Assembly: GCF_007995095.1 (NCBI RefSeq)
Contig: NZ_VOPY01000001.1
Location: 1,079,001-1,143,000 of the forward strand
From: Flavisphingopyxis soli
GTDB taxonomy: Bacteria > Pseudomonadota > Alphaproteobacteria > Sphingomonadales > Sphingomonadaceae
DNA length: 64,000 nucleotides
Reading direction: 5' to 3'
The notes below the pieces were generated by a model that was not told where the DNA came from, did no database searches, and worked only from the letters and a program-made list of their open reading frames with translations. Position numbers and translations under genes: made by a program. This document shows, piece by piece, positions 1-7,318 of the stretch (positions are counted from its first letter, which is position 1; the number at the start of each line of letters is the position of its first letter).

Positions 1-62
1 GGCCGGACGGCACCGCCGATGCGGATGACAAGGACGCCTTCGTCATTCCGACGATGGGCTGA
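1..62 (+). CDS. 3' end of a truncated gene, possibly methylmalonate-semialdehyde dehydrogenase
   Basis: These are the last 19 codons of a gene that begins before the window. The first whole codon is at 3 and the TGA is at 60-62. The readable tail ends in FVIPTMG. From memory, several alphaproteobacterial CoA-acylating methylmalonate-semialdehyde dehydrogenases (MmsA) end in a similar FVMPTM tail. The genes downstream supply the rest of valine catabolism, and MmsA would take the product of mmsB (5151) to propionyl-CoA. That makes mmsA the best guess, but no catalytic region is visible and the identity is inference. Confidence 0.45.
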   Translation, partial: PDGTADADDKDAFVIPTMG

Positions 63-95
63 TTGGGCTGCGGCCAGCCGAGAGGAACAGGTTCG

Positions 96-617
96 ATGCG
101 CTATCTTATTCCCCTGATGAGCCTTGCGTTGCTTGCCGGGTGCAATTCCTCGCAGCCGCCGGCCGACGAACCGGTCAATGGCCAGTCGGGCCAGATCGAC
201 GAGAATGGCGTTCCGGTCGGCACCGATGCGGTGATCGCGCCTGATCCCGAGAAGGACGAGGCGGCGACTTCGCAAGCGGCAACCGATGCGGAAATGGCGC
301 AGCCGATGGGCAAGGCGTTTCCCAAGAGCTTCCAGGGTCGCTGGGGCCTCGTGGCGGGCGACTGCACCTCGACGCGCGGCGATGCCAAGGGCCTGCTGAC
401 GATCACCGGCGATCAGCTGCGGTTCTACGAATCGATCGGAACGGTGAAGGTCCTGACGGTCAAGTCTCCGGTCAGCATCACTGCCGATCTGGCTTTCACC
501 GGCGAGGGACAGGAATGGAAGCAGACGACCGATTATACGCTCGTCAACGGCGGCCGAACGATGGTGCGTGTCGACCATGATCCTCGGCACGAAGAACGCT
601 ACACGCGCTGCGGCTGA
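96..617 (+). CDS. Small lipoprotein, paralog of the next gene
   Basis: This is a 173-residue predicted outer-membrane or periplasmic lipoprotein of unknown function. The ATG at 96 is preferred over a TTG at 63 because AGAGGAA lies just upstream and a lipoprotein signal follows at once, with lipobox LAGC (Cys16). After an Ala/Asp/Glu-rich linker to about residue 75 comes a compact domain starting GRWGL and DCTS and ending in an RC pair. The two conserved cysteines suggest a disulfide. The domain matches the gene at 659 along its length (GRWG, DCTS, GEGQEW versus GRGEKW, RC end), so the two are tandem duplicates. I do not recognise a named domain. Confidence 0.85.
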   Translation: MRYLIPLMSLALLAGCNSSQPPADEPVNGQSGQIDENGVPVGTDAVIAPDPEKDEAATSQAATDAEMAQPMGKAFPKSFQGRWGLVAGDCTSTRGDAKGLLTITGDQLRFYESIGTVKVLTVKSPVSITADLAFTGEGQEWKQTTDYTLVNGGRTMVRVDHDPRHEERYTRCG

Positions 618-658
618 GGACTGAAACGACCGACGACAACGACAAGGGGGACTTCACG

Positions 659-1105
659 ATGATCACACCGAGCAACGCATTACGCGCGACACTGGCGCTG
701 ACGGGACTGGCACTGCTCGGGGGCTGCGACAGCGGCGCACCGGTGGTCGACAATGCCGCTGCGACCGTCAACGAAGTGGTCGCGTTTCAGCAGGGCAACG
801 ATTTTCCGTCCGGTTTCGACGGGCGTTGGGGCGTACTCGACAGCGATTGCACTTCGCCGGTGCGCGGCGCGTCGGAAATGTATGTCGTGATCAAGGGCGA
901 CACGCTGACGTTCCACGACCGCGTCGGCAAGGTCACCGAAATGACTGCCAAATCGGCCGAAAAGGTGAAGACTCGGATCGATTTTACCGGGCGCGGCGAG
1001 AAATGGTTTCGCCGGACCAACTGGTTCCTCGAGGATGGCGGCAATTCGCTTGTCCGCGCCGACATCAATCCTGTCGTCAACATGACCTATTCGCGATGCA
1101 AATAG
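659..1105 (+). CDS. Small lipoprotein, tandem paralog of the upstream gene
   Basis: This is a 148-residue predicted lipoprotein with lipobox LGGC (Cys23) after a hydrophobic signal. Its mature part is a short linker and one domain with GRWGVL, DCTS, a GDTLTF strand, TGRGEKW and a terminal RCK. It aligns end to end with the domain of the protein at 96 and keeps both cysteines, so the pair arose by duplication. AAGGGGGA just before the ATG is a good ribosome binding site. The pair stands between the putative mmsA tail and the acyl-CoA dehydrogenase, but nothing links it to valine metabolism beyond position. Function is unknown; a small envelope binding domain is the most I would infer. Confidence 0.85.
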   Translation: MITPSNALRATLALTGLALLGGCDSGAPVVDNAAATVNEVVAFQQGNDFPSGFDGRWGVLDSDCTSPVRGASEMYVVIKGDTLTFHDRVGKVTEMTAKSAEKVKTRIDFTGRGEKWFRRTNWFLEDGGNSLVRADINPVVNMTYSRCK

Positions 1106-1236
1106 CTTGATTGGATCGGTCGGCTGACCGGCGGCCTGCTGCTTGGTCCCGCAATTGTCTGGATCGCATCGCTTGGTTCATCGAGGCGGGTTTGCCCGAG
1201 GCACTTATCCGCTCATTGCAATCTGGATAAGCCCCG

Positions 1237-1260
1237 ATGCCGGTGCTAGGGGACCGGCAT
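1237..1260 (+). promoter_or_regulatory. Hairpin enclosing the Shine-Dalgarno and start codon of the acyl-CoA dehydrogenase
   Basis: ATGCCGGT (1237-1244) and ACCGGCAT (1253-1260) are perfect 8-base inverted repeats. The 8-base loop holds AGGGG of the Shine-Dalgarno, and the right arm ends in the AT of the start codon at 1259. Folded in mRNA, this would bury the start codon. Regulatory function is inference. Confidence 0.4.
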
Positions 1261-2404
1261 GACCGATCAATTTGCCCTTAGCGAAGACCAGCTTGCGATC
1301 CAGGAAATGGCGCGACGCTTCACCGCCGACGAGATCACCCCGCATGCCGCCAAGTGGGACGAGGACCATATCTTCCCGCGCGAGACGATCAAGAAAGCAG
1401 CCGGGCTGGGCTTTGCCGCGATCTATGTCAGCGAGGAATCGGGCGGCATCGGCCTTGGCCGGCTCGAGGCGGCGCTGATCATGGAGGCGATGGCCTATGG
1501 CTGTCCCTCGACCAGCGCGTTCATCTCGATCCACAACATGGCGAGCTGGATGATCGACACCTATGGGTCGGATGCGGTGAAGGGGAAATATCTCCCCGAT
1601 CTCGTGACGATGGACAAGATCGCCAGCTATTGCCTGACCGAGCCGGGTTCGGGATCCGATGCTGCCGCGCTCAAGACATCGGCCAAGCGCGACGGCGATC
1701 ACTATGTCGTCAACGGATCGAAACAGTTCATCTCGGGCGCAGGCGAGAACGAAGTCTATGTGACGATGGTCCGCACCGGCGAGGATGGCCCCAAGGGCAT
1801 ATCGTGCCTCGTTATCGACAAGGACATGGCGGGCGTGTCGTTCGGCGCGAACGAGAAGAAGCTCGGCTGGCATTCGCAGCCGACGCGGATGGTGACCTTC
1901 GACGATGTCCGCGTGCCGGTCGAAAATCGCGTCGGCAAGGAAGGCGAGGGCTTTCGCTTCGCGATGGCCGGGCTCGACGGCGGCCGGCTCAATATCGGTG
2001 CCTGTTCGCTTGGCGGCGCGCAGCGCTGCCTCGACGAAGCGCTCGCCTATACCAAGGACCGCAAGCAGTTCGGCCAGGCGATCAGCGAGTTCCAGAACAC
2101 GCAATTCATGCTCGCCGACATGGCGACCGATCTCGAGGCAGCACGCGCCTTGCTCTATATCGCTGCGGCAAAGGTGACCGCGAACGCGCCCGACAAAACG
2201 CGCTTTGCCGCGATGGCAAAGCGTCTCGCTACCGATTCCGGATCGAAGATCGTCAACGATGCGCTGCAGCTGTTTGGTGGCTATGGCTATCTTCAGGACT
2301 ATCCGATCGAACGCTTCTGGCGCGACCTGCGCGTGCATTCGATTCTCGAAGGAACCAACCAGGTCATGCGCATGATCGTCGCGCGCGATATGTTGCGGCA
2401 ATAG
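1259..2404 (+). CDS. Acyl-CoA dehydrogenase, probably isobutyryl-CoA dehydrogenase
   Basis: This is a 381-residue cytoplasmic FAD enzyme of the acyl-CoA dehydrogenase family, full length for the family. Visible landmarks are the CLTEPGSGSDA flavin/substrate segment near residue 125, the RKQFGQ motif after DEALAYTKD, QLFGGYGY near 340, and ILEGTNQVMR near the C-terminus. Glu364 in that last motif is the expected catalytic base. The two genes downstream encode the later steps from methacrylyl-CoA, so isobutyryl-CoA as substrate (oxidised to methacrylyl-CoA, electrons to ETF) is the best inference. A general short- or branched-chain activity cannot be excluded. The start is the ATG behind AGGGGA, which lies inside a hairpin. 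Confidence 0.93.
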   Translation: MTDQFALSEDQLAIQEMARRFTADEITPHAAKWDEDHIFPRETIKKAAGLGFAAIYVSEESGGIGLGRLEAALIMEAMAYGCPSTSAFISIHNMASWMIDTYGSDAVKGKYLPDLVTMDKIASYCLTEPGSGSDAAALKTSAKRDGDHYVVNGSKQFISGAGENEVYVTMVRTGEDGPKGISCLVIDKDMAGVSFGANEKKLGWHSQPTRMVTFDDVRVPVENRVGKEGEGFRFAMAGLDGGRLNIGACSLGGAQRCLDEALAYTKDRKQFGQAISEFQNTQFMLADMATDLEAARALLYIAAAKVTANAPDKTRFAAMAKRLATDSGSKIVNDALQLFGGYGYLQDYPIERFWRDLRVHSILEGTNQVMRMIVARDMLRQ

Positions 2405-2450
2405 CGCCAGCGCGCTAAGGCTGCCGCCCGGAACAGGATAAGAACACAAG

Positions 2451-3494
2451 ATGACCGACGATCTGATCGTACGTTCGCATGGCCGCGTAGGGCATATCAG
2501 CCTCAATCGCCCCAAGGCGATTCACGCTCTCAACATCGATATGTGCCGGGGAATTTCGGCCGCGCTCGAAGAGTGGCGCGGCGACCAGGCCATCGAGGCG
2601 GTGCTGCTCGATCATAGCGAAGGGCGCGGCTTCTGTGCTGGCGGCGACATCCGCATGATCGCCGAAAGCGGCGCCGAAGACGGCGTCCAGGCGCGCGCGT
2701 TTTTCCGCGACGAATACCGCATGAACAACACGATGTTCGCCTATGTCAAGCCGATCGTCGCGTTCATGGACGGGGTCACGATGGGCGGCGGGGTCGGCAT
2801 TTCTTTGCCGTGCGAATATCGCGTCGCAACCGAGAATACGCGTTTCGCCATGCCCGAAACGGGCATCGGCCTGTTTCCCGATGTCGGCGGCGGCTGGTAT
2901 CTCTCCCGCCTGCCGGGGCGCGTGGGCCAGTTCCTCGCGCTGACCGGGGCGCGGCTCGACGGTGGCGAATGCGTCGAACTGGGCATTGCCACCCATTATT
3001 TGCCGAGCGAGCATCTTGAAGAAGCCAAGGAGCGAATCGCCACCGATCCGGGCCGGATCAAGGGCATCCTCGGCCAGCTCGCGGTCAGCCCGCCCGAAGC
3101 GCGGATCCTCGCCAATCTCGACAAGATCAACAAGCTGTTTGCCTCCGACGACCTTGCCGAGGTGATGGACGCGCTCGGCAATGACGAGAGCGAATGGGCG
3201 CAGCGCGAGCTCGATACGCTGTGCACCAAGAGCCCGTTGTCGTGCAAAGTCTCGCTGCGGCTGCTGCGCGAAGGTGCGACGATGCCGTTCTTCATCGACG
3301 AGATGCGGCAGGAATTCGCGGTCGCATCGCACATCGTCCAGCGCCACGATTTCATCGAGGGCGTTCGCGCGCTGATCATCGACAAGGACAACCGGCCCGA
3401 ATGGGACCCGGCGCATCCCGACGAGGTCACCGCGCACATGATCGACACGATCTTCGCGCCCTTGCCCGACGACGAGGCGTGGACGCCCGAATAA
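2451..3494 (+). CDS. 3-hydroxyisobutyryl-CoA hydrolase (enoyl-CoA hydratase/isomerase family)
   Basis: This 347-residue crotonase-fold protein is longer than the 260-residue hydratases, as is usual for HIBCH-type hydrolases. It has the oxyanion-hole segment GFCAGGDIRM near residue 62, the KPIVAFMDGVTMGGGVG stretch near 100 and ETGIGLFPDVGGGWYLSRL near 140, which is the characteristic HIBCH signature. It should hydrolyse 3-hydroxyisobutyryl-CoA to 3-hydroxyisobutyrate and CoA, avoiding build-up of reactive methacrylyl-CoA. It lies 46 bp behind the dehydrogenase and 21 bp before the hydratase, so the three are probably co-transcribed. Its product is the substrate of mmsB at 5151. Confidence 0.93.
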   Translation: MTDDLIVRSHGRVGHISLNRPKAIHALNIDMCRGISAALEEWRGDQAIEAVLLDHSEGRGFCAGGDIRMIAESGAEDGVQARAFFRDEYRMNNTMFAYVKPIVAFMDGVTMGGGVGISLPCEYRVATENTRFAMPETGIGLFPDVGGGWYLSRLPGRVGQFLALTGARLDGGECVELGIATHYLPSEHLEEAKERIATDPGRIKGILGQLAVSPPEARILANLDKINKLFASDDLAEVMDALGNDESEWAQRELDTLCTKSPLSCKVSLRLLREGATMPFFIDEMRQEFAVASHIVQRHDFIEGVRALIIDKDNRPEWDPAHPDEVTAHMIDTIFAPLPDDEAWTPE

Positions 3495-3515
3495 CGCAGA
3501 TAGCTGGGAGCCAAC

Positions 3516-4292
3516 ATGGCCGACTACGAAACGATCACCACCGAGACGCGTGACCGCGTCCTGCTCGTCACGCTCAACCGGCCGCAGGCGCTCAACGCGC
3601 TCAATTCGCAGGTGCTTGACGAGCTGCTGTCGGCGATGGCCGATTTCGATGCCGACGATGATCTCGGCTGCGCGGTCCTGACGGGCAGCGAAAAGGCATT
3701 CGCCGCAGGGGCGGACATCAAGGAAATGTCCGATCAGGGCTTTGCCGACATGTACGCGCACAATTTCTTTGCCGGCTGGGAGCGGTTTGCCGCGACGCGC
3801 AAGCCGATCATCGCGGCGGTGTCGGGCTATGCGCTCGGCGGCGGCTGCGAGCTTGCGATGATGTGCGATTTCATCATTGCGGGTGACAATGCGAAGTTCG
3901 GCCAGCCCGAGATCAAGCTCGGCGTGTCGCCGGGCATGGGCGGATCGCAGCGGCTGACGCGCGCGGTCGGCAAGGCCAAGGCGATGGACATGTGCCTGAC
4001 CGGGCGGATGATCGATGCCGAGGAAGCCGAACGCGCTGGCCTGGTCGCACGCATTGCGCCCGCCGCCGACCTGCTCGACGAAGCGCTCAAGACCGCCGCG
4101 ACGATCGCCTCGATGGCGCCGCTCGCGGTGATGGCCAACAAGGAAATGGTCAACGCCGCGTTCGAGACGACGCTGAGCCAAGGCGTCCAGTTCGAACGCC
4201 GCCTGTTCCACGGCCTGTTCGCGACGCACGACCAGTCCGAAGGCATGTCAGCCTTTGTCGACAAGCGCGCCGGGAAATGGTCGGGGCGGTAA
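3516..4292 (+). CDS. Enoyl-CoA hydratase
   Basis: This 258-residue classical crotonase is full length. [11 protein letters not shown] near residue 65 forms the first oxyanion-hole strand. [13 protein letters not shown] carries the first catalytic Glu and [12 protein letters not shown] the second. The C-terminal trimerisation part is present. In this setting it most likely hydrates methacrylyl-CoA to 3-hydroxyisobutyryl-CoA, between the acyl-CoA dehydrogenase and the hydrolase just upstream. It could equally serve other short enoyl-CoAs. GGGAGCCAAC precedes the ATG. A palindromic intergenic repeat starts about 10 bp after the stop and may act as the end of the transcript. Confidence 0.93.
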   Translation: MADYETITTETRDRVLLVTLNRPQALNALNSQVLDELLSAMADFDADDDLGCAVLTGSEKAFAAGADIKEMSDQGFADMYAHNFFAGWERFAATRKPIIAAVSGYALGGGCELAMMCDFIIAGDNAKFGQPEIKLGVSPGMGGSQRLTRAVGKAKAMDMCLTGRMIDAEEAERAGLVARIAPAADLLDEALKTAATIASMAPLAVMANKEMVNAAFETTLSQGVQFERRLFHGLFATHDQSEGMSAFVDKRAGKWSGR

Positions 4293-4302
4293 GGCTTTTT
4301 TC

Positions 4303-4435
4303 CCACTGCAACGAGACTTACGAGCGAAGCGAGTTAGTCGCAGTGGAGAGGGGCTGCGATTTGGCGCGCCCCTCTCAAGCGCGCTAGCCGCTGAAGCGGC
4401 AAGCTTGCGCTATCTCTCCCCTGAAGGGGAGAGAG
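4303..4435. repeat. Intergenic palindromic repeat, copy 1
   Basis: This fills almost the whole gap between two convergent genes. It holds CCACTGC...GCAGTGG arms (4303 and 4340s), a GAGAGGGG...CCCCTCTC pair, and ends in a perfect hairpin CTCTCCCC-TGAA-GGGGAGAG (4414-4433). Blocks are shared with 6033-6203: a gagactt start, tagtcgcag-ggagagggg, gcgccCCTCTCaa, and the closing hairpin. It resembles a sphingomonad REP-like element and could double as a bidirectional terminator. Confidence 0.75.
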
Positions 4436-4439
4436 CCGG

Positions 4440-5111
4440 TTACGCCGCGCAGGGCGAACTCGCGCGGTGATAGTCGCTGCCCCAGGTGCGATAGCCCTTG
4501 AGCCCCGCATCGATGTGGAATTTCTTGCCCTGGTAGATGCCGAGTCCCGCCTGGAGGGCAGGGCCGCGCTGATGGTGCCAGGTGCACAGGCGGGCGATCA
4601 TCTCGTCGCGTGTTTCGGGGCCGGTGACGAAGGCGTCGAACGCGCCGAACTGGCGATGGACGCTGCTGGGCGCGCCGCCGGCGCAGCTGTTGAGCGAGGC
4701 GTGGCGATAGCCCGAGACGATCTCGACCGGGCCGACGACCGGCACCAGCTCGTTCTTGATCACGCTGAGCGACGCGAATGCACCGGGCCACGTCTTGGCA
4801 TCGGGCAGCTCGTATTCTTCGGCGCCGCAACGCTGCCAGTCGATCGCGGTGCGCAGGATCTCGAAAGTCGGGACGATGTCGGCGATGTCGCGGGCCGCCA
4901 GTTCGCGCTCGAACGCGGCGACATTGCGCGCATTGTCGCCCTTGGCGAGCCAGGCGAGATAGCTTGGCGGCGGTGTCGCCATCGCTGTCGCGCCCGCAGA
5001 CGAGGCGCTTGTAGGCGCGGCGCTCGCCGGAGCGGGCGCAGCGTTGGCGGCCGCAGGCTGGGGCTGGCCGAACAGCAGGACGGAGATTATGGTCGCGACG
5101 AATGGAAGCAT
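4440..5111 (-). CDS. Exported M15-like (DUF882-type) peptidase
   Basis: This is a 223-residue exported protein. A hydrophobic N-terminal signal (about residues 1-22) is followed by an Ala/Pro-rich linker to about 45. The C-terminal half has the layout of the VanY/M15A metallopeptidases: VSGYRHASLN, then SSVHRQFGAFDAF giving a candidate zinc His and Asp, and GKKFHIDAGLKG giving a second His. This suggests a periplasmic D-Ala-D-Ala or muramyl-peptide carboxypeptidase, though the family also holds poorly characterised members. AAAGGAGCGAA precedes the ATG. It is divergent from mmsB, with only 39 bp between the two starts, and convergent with the hydratase gene across a repeat. It splits the valine genes without an evident link to them. 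Confidence 0.8.
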   Translation of the reverse strand: MLPFVATIISVLLFGQPQPAAANAAPAPASAAPTSASSAGATAMATPPPSYLAWLAKGDNARNVAAFERELAARDIADIVPTFEILRTAIDWQRCGAEEYELPDAKTWPGAFASLSVIKNELVPVVGPVEIVSGYRHASLNSCAGGAPSSVHRQFGAFDAFVTGPETRDEMIARLCTWHHQRGPALQAGLGIYQGKKFHIDAGLKGYRTWGSDYHRASSPCAA

Positions 5112-5150
5112 TTCGCTCCTTTAGCACATTTAAAATGAACGGAACACAAC

Positions 5151-6023
5151 ATGGCGATTATCGCATTCATCGGCCTAGGAAATATGGGCGGCGGCATGGC
5201 TGCCAACCTCGCGAAAGCAGGACACACGGTGCGCGCTTTCGACCTTAGCGAAGACGCTCTGGCCAAGGCGGACGAAGCAGGCTGCACCCGCGCCGCCACC
5301 GCCGCCGAGGCGATCAAGGGCGTCGATGCGGTGGTAACGATGTTGCCGGCGGGCAAACATGTCGCCAGCGTTTACGCCAACGACGTATTCGGCAACGCGG
5401 CCGCGGGCACATTGCTGATCGACTGTTCGACGATCGACGTTGCCACCGCGCGAAGCAATGCCGCGGCTGCGGCGGACCAAGGGCTCGTCGCGGTCGATGC
5501 GCCGGTATCGGGCGGCATCGCGGCGGCCAATGCGGGTACGCTGACCTTCATGGTCGGGGGCAGCGATCTAGGCTTTGCGCGCGCCAAGGCGATCCTGTCG
5601 GACATGGGCAAGGCGGTGATCCATGCCGGCGACAATGGCGCGGGGCAGGCGGCCAAGATCTGCAACAACATGATCCTCGGCGCGACGATGGTGGCGACCT
5701 GCGAGGCGCTGGCGATGGCGCAGAAACTCGGCCTCGACCCGCAGAGCTTCTATGACATCGCCGCGGTCAGCTCGGGCCAGAGCTGGTCGCTGACGAGCTA
5801 TTGCCCGCTGCCTGGCGTCGGACCCCAAAGCCCTGCCGACAACGGCTATCAGGGCGGTTTTTCCGCCGCTTTGATGCTCAAGGACCTGCGTCTGGCGATG
5901 GAAGCCGCCGAGTCGGTCGGTGCCAACGTCCCGATGGGTACGCGTGCGCGCGAACTTTACGAGGACTACGTCGCGAACGACGAAGGCCATCACGACTTTT
6001 CGGGGATCATCGAAACTTTGTGA
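5151..6023 (+). CDS. mmsB: 3-hydroxyisobutyrate dehydrogenase
   Basis: This 290-residue NAD-dependent beta-hydroxyacid dehydrogenase is full length. An N-terminal Rossmann fold opens with GLGNMGGGMAANL (about residues 7-19). The substrate loop DAPVSGGIAAA lies near 120, and GAGQAAKICNNM near 165 carries the catalytic Lys. It oxidises 3-hydroxyisobutyrate to methylmalonate semialdehyde and so continues the pathway of the genes at 1259-4292, although an oppositely oriented peptidase gene lies between. It has its own short upstream region (AT-rich ttagcacatttaaaatgaac) and a GGAA Shine-Dalgarno. A repeat begins 10 bp after its stop. Confidence 0.95.
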   Translation: MAIIAFIGLGNMGGGMAANLAKAGHTVRAFDLSEDALAKADEAGCTRAATAAEAIKGVDAVVTMLPAGKHVASVYANDVFGNAAAGTLLIDCSTIDVATARSNAAAAADQGLVAVDAPVSGGIAAANAGTLTFMVGGSDLGFARAKAILSDMGKAVIHAGDNGAGQAAKICNNMILGATMVATCEALAMAQKLGLDPQSFYDIAAVSSGQSWSLTSYCPLPGVGPQSPADNGYQGGFSAALMLKDLRLAMEAAESVGANVPMGTRARELYEDYVANDEGHHDFSGIIETL

Positions 6024-6032
6024 GGCGCTACC

Positions 6033-6203
6033 CCTCTCCCCTTCAGGGGAGAGGTAGTGAGACTTGGCGAGGCGTAGCCGAGCCTAGTCGCAGCGGAGAG
6101 GGGCGCGGCTACATGCTGCGGGACGTTCGTGCGCCTTGCGCCCCTCTCAACTGCGCCTAGGCCTTCGGCCAAGGCTTCGTATCTCTCCCCAGAAGGGGAG
6201 AGA
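6033..6203. repeat. Intergenic palindromic repeat, copy 2
   Basis: This is a longer relative of the element at 4303, again between convergent genes. Here both ends are hairpins: CCTCTCCCC-TTCA-GGGGAGAGG (6033-6054) and TCTCTCCCC-AGAA-GGGGAGAGA (6182-6203). Between them are the gagactt, tagtcgcag-cggagaggggcg, gcgcccctctcaa and aaggcttcgtatctctcccc blocks shared with copy 1. It probably folds as a cruciform or a long RNA hairpin and may terminate transcription from both sides. Confidence 0.75.
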
Positions 6204-6212
6204 GCATACCGA

Positions 6213-7061
6213 TCACCTCGGTTTCCGGAACTTCAGCGTCATGCGGTCGCTTTCGCCGATCGCGGCGTATTTTGCGCGATCGACATCCTTGAGCTGATAG
6301 GTCGGCGGTAGCGTCCAGACGCCATCGGGATAATCGTGCGTGTCGCGCAGATTGGCGTTGATGTCGCTTTCTCCGGCGAAATCGAACCCGGCGGCGCGGG
6401 CGAACGCGATGACCGACGATTTCTTCATATAGCCGCTCTTTTCCTCCAGCGCCGAAGCCATGTCCTCGGGCAGGCGATGCTCGACCACCCCGAGGGTCCC
6501 GCCGGGCTTGAGCATCGCGAACATCGCGTTGAAATTGGCCTGCGCGGCATCGACTCCGCCGAAGCGCCAGTTGTGGACGTTGCGGAAGGTCAGGACGACG
6601 TCGGCGCTGCCGTCGGGCACCTTGGGCGCGCCGTCGGCGGCGGGGAAGGCGGCATAGTTTATCGTGGCAAAGGCGGCGGGATTGGCCTGTTCGAGCTTGC
6701 GGACCGAATTGACGCCATTGGGCCAGGGACCGACGACGGTCAGCTTGCCGCCGCCTGCGGCCGAATAGGGCGCAAGTATCTCGCTGTACCAGCCACCGCC
6801 GGGCCAGATCTCGACCACCGTGTCACTCGGTTTGACGCCGAACCAGGCGAGCGTTTCGGCGGGGTGGCGATAGCGGTCGCGGGCGACATTGGCAGGCGTG
6901 CGCGACGGCGCCGCGACCGCAGCCGCGAGCGCGGTGCTGGTCTCGCCCTGTGGGTTGGTTTCATTCGCCGCTCCGTCGATCGGCATGCAGGCGGCCAGGA
7001 CGATGCCCGCGCCAATCGTCGAAGCGAGGGCGGCGTATCTCAGCGTCTTGAAGCGGGTCAT
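6213..7061 (-). CDS. Lipoprotein class I methyltransferase (COG4798-like)
   Basis: This is a 282-residue predicted envelope lipoprotein. The ATG at 7061 is chosen over a GTG at 7073 because GGAGG sits six bases before it. A signal with lipobox LAAC (VLAAC near residue 24) is followed by an Ala-rich linker and a SAM-dependent methyltransferase domain. Its motif I reads DTVVEIWPGGGWYSEIL near residue 80, the form typical of the 'predicted methyltransferase' COG4798 group, and DVVLTFRNVHNWR lies further on. The WPGGG version of the SAM loop and the envelope location are both unusual, and no substrate is known to me. Methyl transfer is inferred from the fold only. Confidence 0.85.
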   Translation of the reverse strand: MTRFKTLRYAALASTIGAGIVLAACMPIDGAANETNPQGETSTALAAAVAAPSRTPANVARDRYRHPAETLAWFGVKPSDTVVEIWPGGGWYSEILAPYSAAGGGKLTVVGPWPNGVNSVRKLEQANPAAFATINYAAFPAADGAPKVPDGSADVVLTFRNVHNWRFGGVDAAQANFNAMFAMLKPGGTLGVVEHRLPEDMASALEEKSGYMKKSSVIAFARAAGFDFAGESDINANLRDTHDYPDGVWTLPPTYQLKDVDRAKYAAIGESDRMTLKFRKPR

Positions 7062-7122
7062 GGCATCCTCCACATAGGCCCGTCTGCGGGCTCCGCTGCA
7101 GCCTAGCCCACGAAAGGCGACG

Positions 7123-7311
7123 ATGACAAACGACTATCTGCGCTATGCAGGAATCGCGCTCGGCGTTCTTGTTGTCGCGATCCTCGGCGAGCGACGGCGT
7201 ATGCGACGCAAGAATCTCGAACGCGTCGGCTTCATGCCGTGGCCGCTGATCACCGTGCTGGCGTCGCTCTTGTTTGCGGTATTCGCCGGGTTGGCGATGC
7301 GCGGCGGGTGA
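7123..7311 (+). CDS. Small membrane protein with two transmembrane segments
   Basis: This 62-residue protein has two predicted membrane helices (about 8-22 and 42-58) separated by an Arg/Lys-rich loop (ERRRMRRKN). GAAAGGCG lies seven bases before the ATG. It is divergent from the lipoprotein methyltransferase and convergent with cpaF, whose stop lies only 7 bp away. It resembles no family I can name. The hydrophobicity pattern and ribosome site support a real gene. Confidence 0.7.
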   Translation: MTNDYLRYAGIALGVLVVAILGERRRMRRKNLERVGFMPWPLITVLASLLFAVFAGLAMRGG

Positions 7312-7318
7312 CCGGGGT

